This document shows positions 34,570 through 42,374 of a stretch of 64,000 nucleotides of DNA, piece after piece. The notes below the pieces were generated by a model, which saw nothing but the letters and a program-made list of their open reading frames with translations, was not told where the DNA came from and did no database searches. Positions within the stretch are counted from its first letter, which is position 1; each line of letters starts with the position of its first letter. Source of the stretch: Monoplex corrugatus (Eukaryota; Mollusca; Gastropoda; Littorinimorpha; Ranellidae). Position numbers and translations under genes: made by a program. The stretch covers positions 53,749,442 to 53,813,441 of the forward strand of contig CM060307.1 of the NCBI GenBank assembly GCA_030674185.1. Direction: 5' to 3'.

Positions 34570-36605
34570 CTCTCTCGTCACATTCTCTCAAGAACGAATG
34601 AATGTAATGTACACTTCGAAGTGACCCAAGATTTTAGTAATAAATTGCTTGCCTACATCCATCCCATTCTGTCTTCCTTTAATTATTAAGTTGTCAAAGT
34701 CTAAACCCGTTTTTGTTTTTCTTGTTTTTGTTTTTGTCCTTTTTTATATTATTACACTCGCTGTCTTTATCTGTCTTTAACTAGACAAGAAACAAGACTG
34801 ACGTGATGGCTTAGTGGTTATAATGTCAAATTTTTAACTGAAAGGGCTGATCTGAGTTTTATCCTGCTAGGGTACCGCGTGGTAGGCAAAGGGTACCGTG
34901 TGGTAGGCAAAGGTTACCATGTGGTAGTTAAAGGGTACGTGTGGTAGGCAAAGGGTACCGTCTGGCAAGCAAAGGTACCGTGTGGTAGGCAAAGGGTACA
35001 GTCTGGTAGCCAAAGGGTACCATGTGGTAGGCAAAGGGTACCGTGTGGTAGGCAAAGGGTACCATTGGTAGGCAAAGGGTACAGTCTGGTAGGCAAAGGG
35101 TACCATGTGGTAGGCAAAGGGTACAGTCTGGCAAGCAAAGGTACCATGTGGTAGGCAAAGGGTACAGTCTGGTAGCCAAAGGGTACCGTGTGGTAGGCAA
35201 AGGGTACCGTGTGGTAGGCAAAGGGTACATGTGGTAGGCAAAGGGTACAGTCTGGTAGGCAAAGGGTACCATGTGGTAGGCAAAGGGTACCATGTGGTAG
35301 GCAAAGGGTACCGTCTGGTAGGCAAAGAGTACAGTCTGGTAGCCAAAGGGTACCATGTGGTAGGCAAAGGGTACCATGTGGTAGGCAAAGGGTACCATGT
35401 GGTAGGCAAAGGGTACCGTCTGGTAGGCAAAGGGTACCATGTGGTAGCCAAAGGGTACCGTGTGGTAGGCAAAGGGTACAGTCTGGTAGCCAAAGGGTAC
35501 CGTGTGGTAGGCAAAAGGTACCGTGTGGTAGGCAAAGGGTACCATGTGGTAGGCAAAGGGTACCGTCTGGTAGGCAAAGGGTACCATGTGGTAGGCAAAG
35601 GGTACTATGTGGTAGGCAAAGGGTACCGTCTGGTAGGCAAAGGGTACCGTCTGGTAGGCAAAGGGTACCGTCTGGTAGGCAAAGGGTACAGTCTGGTAGG
35701 CAAAGGGTACCGTCTGGTAGGCAAAGGATACCGTGTGGTAGGCAAAGGGTACCATATGGTAGGCAAAGGGAACCGTCTGGTAGGCAAAGGGTACCGTCTG
35801 GTAGGCAAAGGGTACCATGTGGTAGGGAAAGGGTACCGGCTGGTAGGCAAAGGGTACCATGTGGTAGGCAAAGGGAACCGTCTGGTAGGCAAAGGGTACC
35901 GTCTGGTAGGCAAAGGGTACCATGTGGTAGGCAAAGGGTACCGTCTGGTAGGCAAAGGGTACCGTCTGGTAGGCAAAGGATGGAGGGTTTTTCGGTTGTT
36001 GTTGTTTTCGATATTCCCGGTCAGCATACCTGCTATTGCCTGAACACACTTCGTGTGTACTCTCACGCAAACCTCTACTATGCACGTTAAAGATCCTGTA
36101 AATCATATCTGTGTTTGATGACTTACAGAAACACGAAAATACCCTTCATGTACATTCATGAAAGGCATTATGCAGACTATGCAGTAGCCAGGACCAAAAC
36201 AACGTGCTTACAGTGATACATGTACTCGGGGGGGGGGGGGGGGGGGGGATTGCTCGTAACAACAGCAATAGCAAGAAGAAGAGCAACAACAAAGATAATC
36301 AAGCCATTGTAATAAAAATCCCTTTTCATTCAAAGTGACCATGGCAGAATGTCACAACAGAGAAAACAGACGTTCCCGAGAGAGTGCTTTTCACTCACCT
36401 TTCTCAAAAAGTTGTTATTTGACTAATTTTAGGCATGTTTTGGTCCATGTGACCCTGGCTTCGTAGCTTTCTCTCGTAGTTTTATCTTCCAAACTCATGC
36501 TTTGGCGACTCCTGAACAGTCCCCAACTTTGAGCAAATTTTGATAAAGATCCACCCATACAGACCTGAGAAAATCTTCTTCACACGTTTCTGTCAGAGAC
36601 AAACA

Positions 36606-36657
<52 letters not shown>

Positions 36658-37865
36658 AACATGTATCTGTGTCTGGTCGACATCAATTTTTGTTTTCATT
36701 TGAAAGTGAAGAGAAAAAAAGAAGAAGATGAAAAACATTAGGAAAGTCAAACATCGAATCACATTTCTATCCACCTGACCATCCCTCCCTCTTGCCTATA
36801 GTTCTTCCCCCACCCTCACTCTCACTACCTCACTTCAAGACACCATTCCTTATTTTTTCATCCATCCCCATCCTGCTCCAACACCTCACCTGTCATCATG
36901 TTGCTAATGTTGCTGGAGAAAGTGCCTGGGTCGTACACCGAATAGGGGTCAGGGTCACTGTGGCCAGGATCAGAGCGACAAGCTGACCTTTCCATGCCCC
37001 TGTCCAGTCTGGCAGTATAGTCGCCTTGTTCTGGCGGCATTCCTCCCTCTACAGCTCCCTCCCTGCCCGCTGCCGTCCATGCTCTGCTGCCTGTGGGTTC
37101 TTTGGAGCCGTCCTCTTGCAGACTGGAATAAAAACAGAGTGGGTCTTTGCAACAGTTTTCCTTACTGTAATAACTTCAAGACACCCAAATGCCTCGTCAT
37201 CTACATGTAATTAGTGGCACACATGAATCATTGAATGAATTAATAAGATTCTTCTGTTCCTATCTACTGTACGGAAAAACCACAGCCAAGGAAATAAGCT
37301 TGGCGGAATCAGCAGGGGAAGAAGATGCTTTATGTTCACCAACAATATTAGCAAGAACCAAGTCATTATCGCTGGCGAATTCTAGCAGGTAAACCCCCTG
37401 TCATTGGTACTCTCGTTATAGTAGGGTCACAGAAATTCCTCCAGTCATCTCGAGGGCCTATACCAACCATGGAGTTCCAATTACCCTGAACGATGAGGAT
37501 GTCTTTCTTGTCAATTTTCTCGATGACCGTTTAAAGCTGGGTGTAGAGTTCTTCAATCTGGTCATCATTGTTGTCTAATATGGGAGCATAAGCTTATATA
37601 ACCACTGCCGTGATGTTGAATGATGTCACTCGCAGGCGGAAGTTCATGATCCTGCTGGAATCAGGGCAGTATCCCAATTCTTTTCTAGACGTTTTATACT
37701 TACAACCTCTTTCAAGTTCATGTGCCATTAACTGTAAGTAATAATTAATAATAATAATTACAATATTTATATAGCGCAAAATCTTGATAAAATCAAATCT
37801 AAGCGCTGAAACAGACACACACGCACGCACGCACGCACGCACGTACGCACGCACACACACGCACG

Positions 37866-37911
<46 letters not shown>

Positions 37912-40900
37912 TGGCTATAAATGGGGAGAAAGAATAAAAGCAATAAAAGCAAGAATAAAAGCAATGGAAAATTATAGAGAGCATATCATATACAATTATA
38001 TATTATAACAATGTGATTCCCCTCCGAGCGGAGACAGGCTGCAGAGGGGGGTTGAGTGAGGTTAGGATTTTATGCAGAGGAGAAAAGGTGAGTTTTGAGA
38101 GCGGACTTGAAGGAGACAAAAGTAGGTTGCTGACGGACTGAGAGAGGAAGTTTGTTCCAGGACAGCGGACCAGAAACAGAGAAGGCTCGTGGACCATAGG
38201 TATTGAGCTTAGTGCGTGGAAAGCGAAAGGTCAGAGGATCGGAGGCAGACCGGAGGGTACGTGAGGGAACATAGATCTCAAGTAGGCTTGACAGGTAATC
38301 GGGGGCTGCATTATTGAGGCTTTTGTAGCACATGGTGTCTAGTTTGTACTGTATGCGCTTTGATACAGGGAGGCAGTGAAGTTGTGCCAGGAGAGGAGAT
38401 ATGTGGTCAACTTTTTTCTTTTTGAGTACAAGGCGTACAGCATTGTTTTGAATGCGCTGTAGGATGTGAATGGTGGAGGCAGGAAGACCAGACAGGAGTG
38501 AATTGCAATAGTCAATGCGAGACATTATGAAGGAGAGAACGAGTTTTGCAGTTGTTTCGACAGAGAGATACTTCCTGATCAGGCTTATACGCTGGAGATG
38601 ATAGTAGCAAGATCTGGCAGTTTGAGAAACAAAGTTGTTCATGGAGAGGGTAGAGTCAATGCAGACACCAAGGTTTTTAGCTGAATCAGAAATTGGGACT
38701 GATGTGTTACATAATGGGAGAGAAAGAGAACGCAGCTGAGAAAGTTTCTGACGGGTGCCAATGAGGATAGCTTCTGTCTTGTCGTCATTAAGCTGAAGTT
38801 TGTTGAACGTCATCCAGTTCTTAATGTCCGAGTAACACTCAGTGGTGCGAGTCAACAGGCGCTGTATATTATCAGGTGAGTCACTGTCTTGAAGTTGGGT
38901 GTCATCAGCATAGAAGTGGTGTTTTATAGAGTGGGAGTTGATGATGGTGGACAGGGGGGAGGTATAAAGAGTGAAAAGAACAGGGCCAAGGACAGATCCT
39001 TGTGGAACACCACAGGTCAGGTATGCAGGTTGAGAGTAAGTGCCATTGATGAGAACAGTTTGTTTTCTGTTTGATAGATATGAAGTGAACCAGGAGAGAG
39101 CAATGTCAGAGATGCCAAAAGTATGATGAAGTCTAGAAAGGAGAATACCATGGTCAATGGTATCAAAGGCTGCAGACAGATCAAGGAGTGTGAGGAGAGA
39201 GACTTTGCCAGTATCAGTTGCAAGAAGATTGTTGAGAATGTGTAGTAGGGCAGTTTCAGTGCTATGGCACTGGCGGTAGGCTGACTGGAAAAGATTGAGG
39301 AGATTGTTGGCAGACAGGTGAGAGTTCAGCTGGTTGAGGACGACTTTTTCAAGGAGTTTTGACAAGAAAGAGAGATTAGAGATAGGCCGGTAATTTTTCA
39401 GTTCATTTGGGTCTAAATTGTGTTTCTTGAGAAGAGGGTGAACAATAGCAGACTTGAAAGAATCTGGGACAGTTCCAGTTTGAAAAGAAGTGTTGATGAT
39501 GTCAGTGATGAATGGGAGGAGAGTAAGGAGACAGTCGGAGTAGAGAGAACCTGGAAGAGGATCCAGTTCGCAGGTTTTGAACGACATGGATCTGATTATG
39601 TTGAAAATTTCTTCTTGTGAGACTGGGGTAAAAGTAGTAAGAGGTGTGCCAGAGAAGGAAGGGTCAGGTGGGCATGGTTGACAGGGTGTCCTGTCAAGCC
39701 TGTCACGAAGAGTTTGTATTTTGGTGGTGAAATATTTGGAGAATACAGATGGGAGTTCTTCATTTGTATGTTTTGTTGGGAGAGGTAAATCTTTTCGTGT
39801 GCCAAGGAGATGATTCATGGTTGTAAAGAGTTCTTTTGAAGAAGAGGCATTCAGGATTTTGGTTTGGAAATAGCTTGTTTTTGCAGATGCAATGAGGGTG
39901 GATACTTTTGTTTTAGAGGCTTGGAAAAGTTGCCTGTGTACAGTGAGTTTGGATTTGCGCCAGCGGCGCTCTGCTCTGCGGAGGGCACGTTTTGCACAGG
40001 CAATCTCATGAGTGAGCCAGGGGGTAGGGGGGCGGTCAGGTAAAAGACGGGTTGTGGCTGGAGCATGAGTGTCCAGAAGATGGTGGAGAGTAGTATAGAA
40101 TTCATCGACAAGGTTATGTGACTTTTCAGAAAGGAGACGGGAGGCATCAGATGAAAATGTGGAGAGGTCGATAGATTTGAGATTGCGTCGAGTCACTGTG
40201 CGCGTGGTACGGGAAGGAGGAGAAATGTCAAGAGAACAGAATTGCAGAGTGGTCAGATGGAAGGGCTGAAGTTAGACGGGTAGAAAGAACTAAGCAGTTG
40301 TCAGTAGCTGAATTGTGGTGATCACGAGAAATGATCCAGTCAAGAATGTGACCTTTTTGATGGGTTGGTTCAGAAATGTGTTGAGTCATATTGTGATTGG
40401 ACAGAGAGTTGATGATATGTCTTGTGTCATAACGGTGAGTGTTGTCATAGTGGACATTGGTGTCACCTAGAATGATGAGATTTCCAGGTAAGAGGCAGTA
40501 CTGGTCAAGCAGTTGGTCAAAGTCAGAGAGAAACGTGGATGTGGTGAGTTTGTTGGCAGAGTTAGGTGGGGGTCGATAGACACAGGAGAAGGTGATGGGG
40601 TGAGGGGTGGATTGGAAGGATACTTCAACGTGCTCGAAAGAAGGATGGGAGAAAGGCAGAGACTGCGAGAAAGATAGGCGGGAATGGAGTGAGTCGTTGT
40701 AGAGGATGGCGATACCGCCACCTCGGGATGAGCGATGGAAGGAAGCAAGCCTGTAACCACTCGGAGTGAGGCTAGCATGTATAGGTTCATGACCAAGGGG
40801 GTTAAGCCATGTCTCTGTGATAAAAGCAATGTCAACATGCTCATCTGCGATAAAGTCAGCAATGACTTCGGCTTTGCAATCCTTGCATGTTGACTGACGA

Positions 40901-41757
40901 AGGCGGCACCGACGGGACAAAAGACGAAGGCACAATATTATTCTGTGTTACGTATATTTGGAATTTGTCATGTAAAGCTATAGGTGATATTCTTTGACGG
41001 TTGTGTCGTAGAAAAATAGTTTGAAGGGTTTTCCGTTGTCCATATCATTCCAGAACAGAAGACACTTTTTATTTTAGTTTCATTGTTTTACAATAGCTAA
41101 GCTTTTTTAGCGCTTTAAATGCTTTGGTTTTTCCATACATCAGAGAATCCAAATAGGTAAATTTTTGACAAACCTCGTGTGTATACGCACGCAAAGCATT
41201 AAATATGCACGATTAAGATCCTGTAAGCCATGTGAGTGTTCTGTGGCTTTTGTATACACGAAAACATCCATCGTGCACCCTAATGAACACAGAGATTGAC
41301 TGCATCAAGGGTGGGGTAAAAAAGAAGAAAAAAACCAACAGCTGTGTATACGTAAACTCCCGCTGGTGCAATCCATGGCAGTTGCAGCCCACGAATGAAA
41401 AACAAACACACAAATAGATAATCAGACAAACACTTACCCGCACTTGCTGTTAATGATGCTGAGGACACGATCCAGAGCCTCCTGTGAGCGGCCGGTATAG
41501 CGTGCCCATAGAAGGCGGTGCTGAAGATACTGCCTCACTCCTCCACTGCCCCTCTGGCCCCTCGGGCGGCCCCTCCCTCCGCTGCTTCCTCTTCCACGAC
41601 CTCGAGGTACTAGACAGTAAGATGGAAAATACGTACATGAAAGTCAGGGAAGGGGGCGAAAGGGGCACGAAGGAAGAGAGAGAGAGTGAGGAAAGGTGTG
41701 TTTGTGAGTGGAGGTGGTGACGAATAGAACAGGAGGAATAGGGGAGCTTGCAAATTA

Positions 41758-41834
<77 letters not shown>

Positions 41835-42292
41835 TGTGTGTGTGCTGTGTCTGTGCTCTGTGTGCTCTGTATGTGTATACGTGTGTTCTTGCGTGTAGGC
41901 CTATGCTCGTATACGTGTGAGTGTGAGTGCCCATGCGCGCGTGTGCATGTGTATGCATGTGTGTGTGTGTATGCGAATATGCGTATGTGAATGGGGAAAG
42001 GAAGGGACTGTAAGGGAATATGGAAAGATAAGGGAATGAGTGAGTAATTATGTCCAGCACATGTATGCGTGTGCATGCATGTTTATGTTTATTGTGTGTG
42101 TGGAGGACGCCCATGTTGTAAAAGATGTGTTGAACACACGCATACTCTTAAAGAAATTTGATACTGTCAGTGTCTCTGCCTTGTTTGTTTTGGTCTTGTT
42201 TCAGTTTCTTGGTCTGAGGCAAACACGATTGCTGCCTCAGACATCTGAATTTGTTCATTTAACAAATGCAAGGGAGCAACAGATAGCCTAGA

Positions 42293-42374
<82 letters not shown>

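Larger units (their letters stand above)
37739..40940 (-). mobile_element. CR1/L2-like LINE, nearly full length
   Basis: About 3.2 kb on minus. An endonuclease ORF is followed by a reverse-transcriptase ORF and a 3' UTR, ending in an (ATT)n-like tail at about 37739-37758. Shortened copies with the same tail and strand lie at 1-370 and 23653-24150. A CA expansion at 37815-37908 is in the 3' UTR of this copy. It sits in intron 2 of the minus-strand host gene, in the sense direction. The 5' end is approximate; no ORF1 was seen. Confidence 0.9.

Noticed and set aside
34869..35980. Possible CRISPR-like array
   Set aside because: The repeats are directly adjacent with no unique spacers, and the DNA is eukaryotic. 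It is a minisatellite.
34928..36106. 392-codon minus-strand frame (PFAYQTV heptads) and 270-codon plus-strand frame
   Set aside because: They are produced by the 21-bp minisatellite, whose unit is a multiple of three. No splice sites, no non-repetitive domain, and indels break the frame on the left.
41450..42114. 208- and 119-codon minus frames rich in His-Thr
   Set aside because: They run through a (GT)n tract. The real exon in this region (41438-41609) uses another frame, confirmed by splice phases.
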